Source: an uncultured Sphingomonadales bacterium (GTDB lineage: Bacteria; Pseudomonadota; Alphaproteobacteria; Sphingomonadales; Sphingomonadaceae). From it: DNA of 64,000 nt. Position numbers and translations under genes: made by a program. Every line of letters starts with the position of its first letter. Positions within the stretch are counted from its first letter, which is position 1. Positions 8,985-16,508 of this stretch are shown here, piece by piece. Under the pieces are notes generated by a model. It searched no databases. It was given only the letters and a program-made list of their open reading frames with translations, and was not told where the DNA came from. The DNA is taken from contig CALCBC010000037.1 in NCBI GenBank assembly GCA_937898525.1, forward strand, positions 24,613-88,612, in the 5' to 3' direction.

Positions 8985-10948
8985 TAGAAGTTCTTTCGCT
9001 CGATGGTCCAGCCCGGGGTGGTGCAGATCCGGCAGTTCTCGCCGATGAACGTGCGTCCGGCGGTCTCGTCACCGCGCAGCTGCCATTCGAGCCAGTCGAC
9101 CGCCATCATCGCCGCCGCGCCGCCGTGCGGATCGAAATAGGTCCCGCCGTGGCCGACCGGGATGCCGACCAGCGCGACCGGCACGTGGTTGATCCGCGTG
9201 AAGTCGTCGTATCCGTTGTCCCAGGCGATGTCGGTCGGCCCGCCCTGCACGTAGAGTACCGGCATGGTCAGCTTCGCGAGCGCTGTCTTGGGCAGGTCCA
9301 TGCCGGGAACCACCGGGGCGTTGTCGGGCGGGAACAGGCCGCTGTTGTGCACGATCAGCGCCTTCACCCGAGGGTCCGACGTGGCGATTCCCAGCGCCTG
9401 CACACCGCCGCAGCTGAAGCCCGAGGCGGCGATCATGTCCGGATCGATCCTGCCGCGATACTTGCTTCCGGCGAGCTCATTCTGTGCGAGCGCCCAGTCC
9501 ACGCCATCGACCAGATCCTGCGTCGAGGTCGGGGAGACGGGCGGCGTGCCGGGCTGTGGTGTTCCGCGTGCGGCGCGGACTCGCTCGAGCTCCTCGCCGA
9601 CGAAGCCCGAAGCGATCACCAGATAGCCGTGCGAAGCGATCTCGAGCAGGTGATTGCGTACGCTCGCCCCGTCGTCGCTACAGCCGCCGTTGCCCCAGAC
9701 GTAGACGCCAAGCTTGCGGTCTCCCATCCGGTCGAGGTCGGCCGGACGGTAGATCACATGCCGTGCGAGCGTGGGATCGACTTCCATCACCGCCGGGTAC
9801 GGTCCGCTGCCGCGGTCGCCGGCGACTTCGGGCGAGGTCGGCGGGGGCGGCGCGTCGAACTCGAGGTGCTTCCCGAAGAACGGCAGAACGTGGTCCTGGA
9901 AGCGGAAAGCGACGCGGCTGGTGTGCGTACCCTCATAGATCTCGAGCGAGTTCTCGATGCCGTATTCGAGCAGCCGCGCGTGCAGCGCCTCGACGTCGGC
10001 GGTCCGGTCGTCGTTGCCGATATCCATCGCGATGGCGGCGTAGCGGCGCAGGTTGGCGACGTACTGGTCGAGCATCCCGAGCGGCGAATTCGCGCTCCAG
10101 CGCCGCAGCACCTTCTCGTCGGGCCGGCCTTGCGCATCGAACGGCAGGTCGAGGTACAGCGGTGGCTTGTTCGGCTTGGGCGACCAGGCCGAGGCCATCG
10201 CGAGCAGGCCGCGCGCGGGGAACTCGACGGCGGCCCCTTCCTCGCGTGTCGTGATGCGGTGCAGTGCGGCGATGGCGTCGGCCTCGGGCACGATGATCGG
10301 CTGCGCCTCGAGCCCGCCCGGGCTCATGACGTAGAGCGCGCCGAACACGTCGGCGTGCTTCATGCCGATGCGGGTGGCGCCGTAGCCGCCCATCGAATGG
10401 CCGACGAGCCCGCGGCTCTCGCGCCGGGGCAGCGTGCGGTAGTGGCTGTCGATATGGGCGACGAGGTCGCGGGCGATGAAGTTCTCGAAGTCGCCGGTGG
10501 TCGGCGAGCTCGAATAGACCGACCCGAGGTGCAGCGTCTTGCTGTCAGGCAGCACGACGATCATCTCGGGCACGCCCTTGGCAAAGGCGCCCTCGGCGAC
10601 CTGGGGAATGCGAATCTCCTGGATCCACTCCTCGGCTCCGATGAAGTAGCCGTGCAGCGCGTAGACGACAGGATAGCGCCGCGTGGGATCGCTGCGGTAG
10701 CTCGGCGGCAGCACAACGATTACGTCGCGTTCGGCGGAGTTGCCTTCGAGGTTGCCTTCGATCGCGGGGGAATGAACCTTGATCCGCTCGAGCACCACCG
10801 GCTTCGCTCCCTCGACGGGCGGCGGCCGGTCGGTCTCGACCTGGGAAGCGGCGGGAGGCGACAGAAGGGCCATCGTCGCCAGCAGCACTGTGGCTGCGGC
10901 GCGAGCGAAGCGCGATTTGACTGACGCGACCGGCTTTCGGCTTGGCAT
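8984..10948 (-). CDS. two-domain secreted hydrolase: esterase-D-like plus dienelactone hydrolase-like
   Basis: 654 residues from ATG 10948, preferred over ATG 10963 because GGGGAG sits 7 nt before it. A signal peptide is followed by an esterase-D/feruloyl-esterase-like domain (roughly residues 50-370) with RYPVVYALHGY and nucleophile GHSMGG, then a linker and a second hydrolase domain (about 390-654) with VYVWGNGGC, nucleophile GFSCGG, HVPV, VGHGGT and a terminal CRIC..GWTIERK. The second domain matches the stand-alone hydrolase at 1699-2646 along its length. Two Ser nucleophiles in one exported chain suggest sequential or dual ester cleavage. It is first in the minus operon with the MFS gene, behind a promoter carrying a 21-bp palindrome. 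Confidence 0.8.
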   Translation of the reverse strand: MPSRKPVASVKSRFARAAATVLLATMALLSPPAASQVETDRPPPVEGAKPVVLERIKVHSPAIEGNLEGNSAERDVIVVLPPSYRSDPTRRYPVVYALHGYFIGAEEWIQEIRIPQVAEGAFAKGVPEMIVVLPDSKTLHLGSVYSSSPTTGDFENFIARDLVAHIDSHYRTLPRRESRGLVGHSMGGYGATRIGMKHADVFGALYVMSPGGLEAQPIIVPEADAIAALHRITTREEGAAVEFPARGLLAMASAWSPKPNKPPLYLDLPFDAQGRPDEKVLRRWSANSPLGMLDQYVANLRRYAAIAMDIGNDDRTADVEALHARLLEYGIENSLEIYEGTHTSRVAFRFQDHVLPFFGKHLEFDAPPPPTSPEVAGDRGSGPYPAVMEVDPTLARHVIYRPADLDRMGDRKLGVYVWGNGGCSDDGASVRNHLLEIASHGYLVIASGFVGEELERVRAARGTPQPGTPPVSPTSTQDLVDGVDWALAQNELAGSKYRGRIDPDMIAASGFSCGGVQALGIATSDPRVKALIVHNSGLFPPDNAPVVPGMDLPKTALAKLTMPVLYVQGGPTDIAWDNGYDDFTRINHVPVALVGIPVGHGGTYFDPHGGAAAMMAVDWLEWQLRGDETAGRTFIGENCRICTTPGWTIERKNF

Positions 10949-10970
10949 CCTCGACTCCCCCATCGATCCG

Positions 10971-11021
10971 ATCGTTATCGTCGATAACGATAATTTGTGT
11001 GAGTATTCAGGTCGGTGTCAA
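10971..11021 (-). promoter_or_regulatory. promoter with overlapping palindromic operator for the hydrolase–MFS operon
   Basis: On the minus strand a perfect -35 TTGACA lies at 11021-11016. The -10 region about 17-19 bp later is weak (ACAAAT/CAAATT). Immediately downstream, at 10991-10971, is a perfect palindrome with 10-nt arms ATCGTTATCG and its complement around one central base. Position around the expected start site fits a repressor site. The local MarR gene at 13539 or an off-window regulator could be the binder. Confidence 0.5.
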
Positions 11022-11059
11022 CCGCTCGTCGCGACAATCTCCGTCCATCGGTCGCCGTT

Positions 11060-11836
11060 TCACTCTCCGGGTATGATCCGGATTTCCACGCGACGCAGCT
11101 CGGGTGTCCCGGTTTGGGGCCGGTCGACCCCGCGAACGATGTACTCGGGCTCCGTCAGCCCGGCGCCTTGCAGAAGCCGGGCGACCTGCTCGGCGCGAAT
11201 GGTGCCGAGCCGCTCGCGCTCGGCGACGACCTCGCCGGTGCTGAGGGCGACAGCGGCGCGGTATCCGGTGATCTCGATCCGCCTGGCGCGGACATGGCGC
11301 GCATAATCGAGCGCCGGCGTCAGGAATCGTGGAGACTGGAAGGTGACGGTTCCGTCGAAATCGTAAGCGACTACGAAAGTCCGCTCGGGGAACGGAGCTT
11401 CGGGCAGGGGCGGCGGGGGTGGCGGGGTGAAAGCGAGGCGGCCGGCGCTCGGTCCCGGGGGTCGCGGCGCTTCGAACGGAAGCTCGTAGCGGTCCTCGGC
11501 CATCAGCAGCGTGTTGCACTCGGGCGCGAGCTCGGGGAGCACCGAGACCTTGACCGGATCGAGCACGAGGCCGCCGCAGATCTCCTCCGCGCCGGCCGCG
11601 ACCGTGCCTTCGACGAGGACCTTGTGACCCAGCGACGGCGGATTGAAGTCCGCCGAGACGTCGGTCTGGATGCCGAGATAGTAGAGCTGGCCGCGGAATT
11701 CGGAGAGCCAGCACGGGACGCTGCTGGTGTCGCGCACGATCGGGCAGGAGATGAACGCCAGGTTCTGCTCGCTGGCTTGCGCGGCCTGCGCCGCCGCGAG
11801 GGCTACGGACAGAGCGGCGAGCGAGAAAGTGCGCAT
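11060..11836 (-). CDS. periplasmic protein with OmpA-like C-terminal domain
   Basis: 258 residues from ATG 11836 with AAAGG upstream; a signal peptide ends near AQASEQ. The N-terminal half has four Cys (SCPIV, VPCW, EICGG, PECN) that could form disulfides. A Pro-rich linker (about 145-170) leads to an OmpA/MotB-like domain: FDFDG-type strand, then IEITGYRAAVALSTG, ERLGTIRAEQVARLLQ and closing RRVEIRI. Such domains bind peptidoglycan. The usual LS-x-x-RA reads RLGTIRAE, a mild divergence. It starts 11 bp after the di-heme cytochrome gene, so the two are probably one transcript. Confidence 0.65.
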   Translation of the reverse strand: MRTFSLAALSVALAAAQAAQASEQNLAFISCPIVRDTSSVPCWLSEFRGQLYYLGIQTDVSADFNPPSLGHKVLVEGTVAAGAEEICGGLVLDPVKVSVLPELAPECNTLLMAEDRYELPFEAPRPPGPSAGRLAFTPPPPPPLPEAPFPERTFVVAYDFDGTVTFQSPRFLTPALDYARHVRARRIEITGYRAAVALSTGEVVAERERLGTIRAEQVARLLQGAGLTEPEYIVRGVDRPQTGTPELRRVEIRIIPGE

Positions 11837-11847
11837 CCCGATGCCTT

Positions 11848-13449
11848 TCACAGGCTGCTGAGGAAGTTGAGCAGGTCGGTCCGCTCGCGCTCGGTGAACC
11901 CGATGTTGTAGCGGCGGTCGTAGAAGTCGATCAGCTCCGAGAGGCTCGCCGCGGATCCGTTCGAGAAGTACGGTGCCCGCGCCGCGAGACCTCGGAATTG
12001 CTGCATGACGATCGTGCCGACGTCGTTGCACCGGCCCGAGATCAGCGCGCGGCCCGGGTCCTGCGTGTAGAACACGCGGCCGAGGTACGGATGCGGCGGG
12101 ACCCCGTCCTTGCAGGTGATCCTGAACAGCGGCATCAGCTCGCGCTCGTCGGTCCACGGGTTGCGCGGCGTCTCCCGCGCCCACGGCAGGTTGGTCGTGC
12201 CGATGTCCATCCAGCCGTTGGCCGAATCCATGCCGGTCATGTGCATGCCGTGGCAGGTGGCGCAGGTCCGCTTGGTCGGGTTCCCGAGACCGACCGTGTT
12301 GAGGTGCATCGAATCGCGGATCCAGAAGGTCCGGAAGTGAAACACCTCCTGGCCCCGGCGAATGGACTCGCGCATGGCGATCTGCTCGGGGCTGTCGCCC
12401 GGCGCCGGCGCTCGCCAGACATCGCCCATCGGGAAGACCCAGCGGGTCGTGTTGTTGCCCAGCACCCCCTCTTCGCCGAGCAGCAGGTTGCGGGGTCCGA
12501 ACGCCTTTGCGCCATCGGGCTCGACCAGCGAACCGGCCCCGTGGCGAAGGACCTGCGCGACGTAGATCTGCCGTTCGAACGCCTCGATCCGCTCGAGCTG
12601 GTCCTCGCTGAGCCTTTCGACCATCTGCAGGTGGGTGAGGCCCGCCTCGACTGCCTGCGAGCGCAGCGTGGCGAGGCGCGCGTCGGCCATCATGTTCATG
12701 TTGAGCGGCCGTCCGGTTTCCGGATCGCGCATCGCCGGTTCGCCCGTCTTGCCGACGAACGGGCTCACCCCGAACTTCTGCTGCACCACATACTTGAGGT
12801 TCGCCACCGGTCTTGGGCGGCGATAGACCGATATCGTCGGGTTGGCACTCGCCAGGCCGTAGACCGGATCGAGGTTGCATCCGCCGGGATCGCGCACGAC
12901 CTCGATGGTGAACTCGGGCTCGATCGGCGTCCCGTCGGCCGCCCTGGGCGGCCAGGGGAGAGGTATGCGGAACAGCCCGCGCTCGAGCAGCAGCGAATGC
13001 GACGCCGGATCGCCCTGTGGCAGGTTCGGGCAATTCTTGCCGTCGATCGCGGCAAAGATCGGGTCCCGGCCTCCGGTAACGCGCCACCTTTCCCGGATCG
13101 TTTCCAGCGAGAGGCTCATGCCGTCTGAGGGTTGATGGCAGCTGACGCAGGCGCGCCCGTTGGCACCTATCGGCTCGAAGAACGGATGGCCCGCGGTATC
13201 GAGCGGCCCATCGGCATTCAGCACGCCGAGCCGGCCATAGGCGTTTTCGTACTCGAGCCACTCGGGGACCTTGCGCCCGTCGCCCGGCGACCACCACTCG
13301 CGGTCCACGGCAGATGGTGAGGACGGAACCTGGGCAGAGCTTCCGTTGGCCATGATCGCAGTCACGGCCAGCAAGGCCGAACCCACGAATGCCAACCTGC
13401 TACCGACGGGTACCCGCCGCCGGCCGGTCAGCTCGCTTGCGGGTTGCAC
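11848..13449 (-). CDS. di-heme cytochrome c, CCP/MauG/RoxA-like superfamily
   Basis: 533 residues from GTG 13449, which has GGGAGGGA about 5 nt upstream; a signal peptide ends at GSSAQ. Two c-type heme sites are present: CVSCH near residue 100 and CATCH in the second half, followed by MHMTGMD. The C-terminus ends like di-heme peroxidases (RGLAARAPYFSNGSAASLSELIDFYDRRYN, then DLLNFLSSL), but the usual PYFHDGS reads PYFSNGS, so the His there is lost. Length exceeds classical cytochrome c peroxidases (about 330). It is periplasmic; a substrate oxidase or dioxygenase role is as likely as peroxidase. It is divergent from the MarR gene. Confidence 0.75.
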   Translation of the reverse strand: MQPASELTGRRRVPVGSRLAFVGSALLAVTAIMANGSSAQVPSSPSAVDREWWSPGDGRKVPEWLEYENAYGRLGVLNADGPLDTAGHPFFEPIGANGRACVSCHQPSDGMSLSLETIRERWRVTGGRDPIFAAIDGKNCPNLPQGDPASHSLLLERGLFRIPLPWPPRAADGTPIEPEFTIEVVRDPGGCNLDPVYGLASANPTISVYRRPRPVANLKYVVQQKFGVSPFVGKTGEPAMRDPETGRPLNMNMMADARLATLRSQAVEAGLTHLQMVERLSEDQLERIEAFERQIYVAQVLRHGAGSLVEPDGAKAFGPRNLLLGEEGVLGNNTTRWVFPMGDVWRAPAPGDSPEQIAMRESIRRGQEVFHFRTFWIRDSMHLNTVGLGNPTKRTCATCHGMHMTGMDSANGWMDIGTTNLPWARETPRNPWTDERELMPLFRITCKDGVPPHPYLGRVFYTQDPGRALISGRCNDVGTIVMQQFRGLAARAPYFSNGSAASLSELIDFYDRRYNIGFTERERTDLLNFLSSL

Positions 13450-13477
13450 CAATCCCTCCCGATTCGCCCGTTCGATA

Positions 13478-13492
13478 TAGTTATAAAAACTA
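13478..13492. promoter_or_regulatory. candidate MarR operator in divergent promoter
   Basis: Inverted repeat TAGTT-N5-AACTA in the only AT-rich part of the 89-bp gap between the cytochrome and MarR genes. Spacing and symmetry resemble MarR-family sites. On the minus strand TATAAC and TATATC lie within or beside it as possible -10 elements for the cytochrome operon; a TTGACA at 13504-13509 on the + strand may serve the regulator. Confidence 0.4.
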
Positions 13493-13538
13493 AGTTGTTC
13501 CGATTGACAGGCAAGACCCCGCTGCGCACCACCCGGGG

Positions 13539-14063
13539 ATGGCACGCGAAGAGCCAGTTGCGCCGCAGCCGGCCGAAGCCTCACCGGCCGAACTCGACAT
13601 GGGCATTCTCGCCGACGACGTCGGCTTCCAGGTGCACATCACTCGCCGCGCGATCTGGAACGCGCTGCGGAGAACTCGCCAGGACGCCGCCCCTCGCAAG
13701 CCGTCCGGCTATTTCGCGACCCTGATCCTCATCGGTGCGAATCCCGGGATCTCGCAGACGCAGATTGCCGAAGCCCTGGTCATCGACCTGCCCAACGTCG
13801 CGCTAATCCTCCGGCGAATGACGGAGGCGGGGCTCGTCGAGCGGGAACAGGATCCGATCGACCGCCGGCGGCTCCGGCTCAGGCTGACGGCCGAGGGCGA
13901 GGCGCAGCTGCAGAGCGCGCTGGAATTCAACGACTCGCAACGCCGGTTGTTCGCCGAGGCGCTGACCGCCGAGGAAAGCCGCCAGCTCGTGACTCTGCTA
14001 CGCAAATTGCAGAAGTCGCTCCGGGTCGCAGATCGCGTCGGCAAATCCCAAGTCGATCGGTAA
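13539..14063 (+). CDS. MarR family transcriptional regulator
   Basis: 174 residues. A winged helix is visible: NPGISQTQIAEALVIDLPNVALILRRMTEAGLVEREQDPIDRRRLRLRLTAEGE, in which the DPxDRRxxxLxLT wing is the MarR signature. Flanking helices form the usual dimer. It probably represses the divergent cytochrome/OmpA-like operon and perhaps the wider cluster, releasing on a phenolic or other small ligand; this is inferred from gene arrangement. The ATG at 13539 has only CCGGGG directly before it, so a start at the internal Met (13599) is possible. Confidence 0.85.
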   Translation: MAREEPVAPQPAEASPAELDMGILADDVGFQVHITRRAIWNALRRTRQDAAPRKPSGYFATLILIGANPGISQTQIAEALVIDLPNVALILRRMTEAGLVEREQDPIDRRRLRLRLTAEGEAQLQSALEFNDSQRRLFAEALTAEESRQLVTLLRKLQKSLRVADRVGKSQVDR

Positions 14064-14245
14064 GGAACTTCGATCAGCAGCTCCAAACTCGGCTTGAGCG
14101 CATCTTCGAGATGCCGCGCAACGCACCGATCGAAGTCGGATGCCGGATAGGGCTACTCCTCCGATCAGGACGACTGATCCGATCCGGACCAGACTGGCCG
14201 ACAAACCGCTTTCCTACAGCGCATTCGCCGTTCCATGATGTCGCG

Positions 14246-16135
14246 ATGACGGCTTTTCGAGCGACCTTTATCCCTCTCGTGCGCGCCGCTCTCGCTGCCG
14301 TGCTGCTGGCCTTCGCTGCTGCCGGTGCCGCGGCGCAGGTGCTGCCCGAGGGTCCGGTCCTCGCCGCCGCCGACCTGCGCGAGGGGCAGTCGCTCGACGG
14401 AATCTGGACCTACTCGATCGATCCCTATCGCGATGGCGTCGCCGGGTTCCACGGTGAAGCGCCGGGGCGCGGGCACCGGCGGTGGGATGATGTCGACGTC
14501 GAGCGGGCGCGGGCGAGGGATCCGCTCGCGCTGTTCGAGTACGACATGGACACCGCGCCGCGCGCCGAGCTTCCGGCAAGCTGGCTGACCCACGCGGCGG
14601 AGATGCGGCACTATCAGGGGCTGGTCTGGTACCAGCGCCGGTTCGATGCGGCGCCGCAGCCGGGGATGCGCTACTTCATCCGCTTCGGCGCCGCCAACTA
14701 CGCAGCCGAGGCGTGGCTCAATGGCGAGCGGCTCGGACGCCACGAGGGAGGCTTCACCCCGTTCGCGTTCGAGGTCACCGGGCTGCTGCGTGAGCGCGGT
14801 AACCGGCTGGTGGTCGGGGTCGATTCGACCCGCACCGAACGCACCGTGCCGCCGCCGGTGACCGACTGGGAGACTTACGGCGGGATCACCCGCCCGGTCC
14901 GGCTGATCGTCGTGCCCGAGACATTCGTCGATGACGCCTGGGTGCGCCTGACCGGCGAGGGGCGCATCGCGGTCGACGTGGCGCTCGACGGCCCGGCAGC
15001 CGCGGGTGCGACGGTCGAGCTGGCTATCGGCGAACTCGGGGTCTCGCGTCGCGCGATAGCGGACGGCGAGGGCCAGGCGCGGTTCGAGTTTCCGGTACCG
15101 GCCGCCCTGCGTCGCTGGTCTCCCGAAACGCCGAAGCTCTACGATGTCACGGTCAGCGCCGGGAACGATCGCTGGCGCGACCGCGTCGGCTTCCGCACGG
15201 TCGCCATCGACGGATCGCGCATCCTGCTCAACGGCGAGCCGGTGTTCCTTCGCGGGATCAGCCTGCACGAGGAGGAGATCGGCCCCGACCCCGCGCGCCG
15301 GATCACGCCCGAGGCGGCGCGTGAACTGCTGACGCGGGTCAGGGACGGCCTCAGCGGCAACTTCGTGCGCCTCGCGCATTACCCGCACGACGAGACGATG
15401 GTGCGGATGGCCGACGAGCTCGGTCTGCTCGTGTGGAGCGAGGTGCCGGTCTACTGGCGCATCGCGTGGGAGGATGCGGAGACGCTGGCGAACGCCCGCC
15501 GGATGCTGGCGGAGAATATCCTGCGTGATCGCAACCGCGCGGCGATTGCGCTGTGGAGCGTCGGCAACGAAACGCCGGTGACCGAGGCGCGCAATGCGTT
15601 CATGGCCCGACTCGCCGCCGACGTCCGCGCACTCGATCCGGACCGGCTGGTCACTGCGGCGTTGCTGACCGAGCGCGACGAAAGCGAGGGGCACCCGGTG
15701 CTGCGCCTCGCGGACCCGCTGGCCGAGGAAGTCGATGTCCTTGCGATCAACACCTACAACGGCTGGTACGGGCCAGACCGGCCGTCCGACCTCGCCCGTT
15801 TCGAATGGCGGCTGCCCGCCGATCGCCCGCTGATCCTGTCGGAGTTCGGCGCCGACGCGAAGGTCGGCCTGCGCGAATCCGGAGCGGAGCCGCACAAGTT
15901 CACCGAGGATTACCAGGCTGAGTACTATCGCCACACGCTGGCGATGGCCGAGCGCATACCTTCGCTCGCCGGCATGTCGCCCTGGATCCTCAAGGACTTC
16001 CGCTCACCGAGACGCCAGCTTGCCGGCGTGCAGGATGGCTGGAACCGCAAGGGCCTGATCAGCGAGACCGGCGAGCCGAAGCTGGCTTTCGGAGTGCTGG
16101 CGGAGTGGTATGCAGGGAAGGCGTCTGCCGACTAG
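14246..16135 (+). CDS. glycoside hydrolase family 2, beta-glucuronidase/galactosidase-like
   Basis: 629 residues from ATG 14246, followed directly by a signal peptide ending AGAAAQ, so the enzyme is exported. GH2 layout: jelly-roll sugar-binding domain (QGLVWYQRRF, FGAANYAAEAWLNG, GGFTPFAFEVT), an immunoglobulin-like domain, and a TIM barrel with acid/base Glu in WSVGNET and nucleophile Glu in LSEFGAD. RGISLHEE and NFVRLAHYPHDE are also conserved. Members remove beta-linked glucuronic acid, galactose or mannose; which is not determinable here. Length is close to beta-glucuronidase (about 600). The stop overlaps a convergent small membrane gene by 4 bp. Confidence 0.9.
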   Translation: MTAFRATFIPLVRAALAAVLLAFAAAGAAAQVLPEGPVLAAADLREGQSLDGIWTYSIDPYRDGVAGFHGEAPGRGHRRWDDVDVERARARDPLALFEYDMDTAPRAELPASWLTHAAEMRHYQGLVWYQRRFDAAPQPGMRYFIRFGAANYAAEAWLNGERLGRHEGGFTPFAFEVTGLLRERGNRLVVGVDSTRTERTVPPPVTDWETYGGITRPVRLIVVPETFVDDAWVRLTGEGRIAVDVALDGPAAAGATVELAIGELGVSRRAIADGEGQARFEFPVPAALRRWSPETPKLYDVTVSAGNDRWRDRVGFRTVAIDGSRILLNGEPVFLRGISLHEEEIGPDPARRITPEAARELLTRVRDGLSGNFVRLAHYPHDETMVRMADELGLLVWSEVPVYWRIAWEDAETLANARRMLAENILRDRNRAAIALWSVGNETPVTEARNAFMARLAADVRALDPDRLVTAALLTERDESEGHPVLRLADPLAEEVDVLAINTYNGWYGPDRPSDLARFEWRLPADRPLILSEFGADAKVGLRESGAEPHKFTEDYQAEYYRHTLAMAERIPSLAGMSPWILKDFRSPRRQLAGVQDGWNRKGLISETGEPKLAFGVLAEWYAGKASAD

Positions 16136-16503
16136 CGCGCGCTTGCCCTGTACCCGACCACGCAAAGCGCGAGCATCGCGAGATTGCACGCGAAGTCGAG
16201 CGCCATCCATTCGTTGAACACTGGCACGACAAAGACGAACCAGTAGTTGAACCAGAAGAAGGGAAGCAGCGCGATCCCGTAGACGAGGAACGTGGTCCGG
16301 GTGAACCGGCTGAACGCCGCAAACAGTCCCGAGAGCACCGCCTGCGCTCCGAAGCAGCCGATCAGCAGCGCGCTCGCCGTGGTCCCCTGGTAGTGCTCCG
16401 GCCGCATCCCGAGCCGCTCGACCATGCCTGGCGCGACCAGGCACCATGAGCCGAGCACGAGGAACGGCACGGCGATCAGCCGCTGCGCAACGAGCGGCGG
16501 CAC
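16132..16503 (-). CDS. small membrane protein, four predicted spans
   Basis: 123 residues from GTG 16503, located 5 bp after the DUF885 stop with AGGTAG inside that gene as Shine-Dalgarno, so translation is coupled. Four hydrophobic segments are visible: AVPFLVLGSWCLVAP, SALLIGCFGAQAVLSGLFAAF, TTFLVYGIALLPFFWFNYWFVF and LDFACNLAMLALCVVGY. A GMRPEHYQG loop follows the first span. No family was recognised with confidence. It is co-transcribed with the secreted DUF885 protein. Confidence 0.6.
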   Translation of the reverse strand: MPPLVAQRLIAVPFLVLGSWCLVAPGMVERLGMRPEHYQGTTASALLIGCFGAQAVLSGLFAAFSRFTRTTFLVYGIALLPFFWFNYWFVFVVPVFNEWMALDFACNLAMLALCVVGYRASAR

Positions 16504-16508
16504 GCGAG

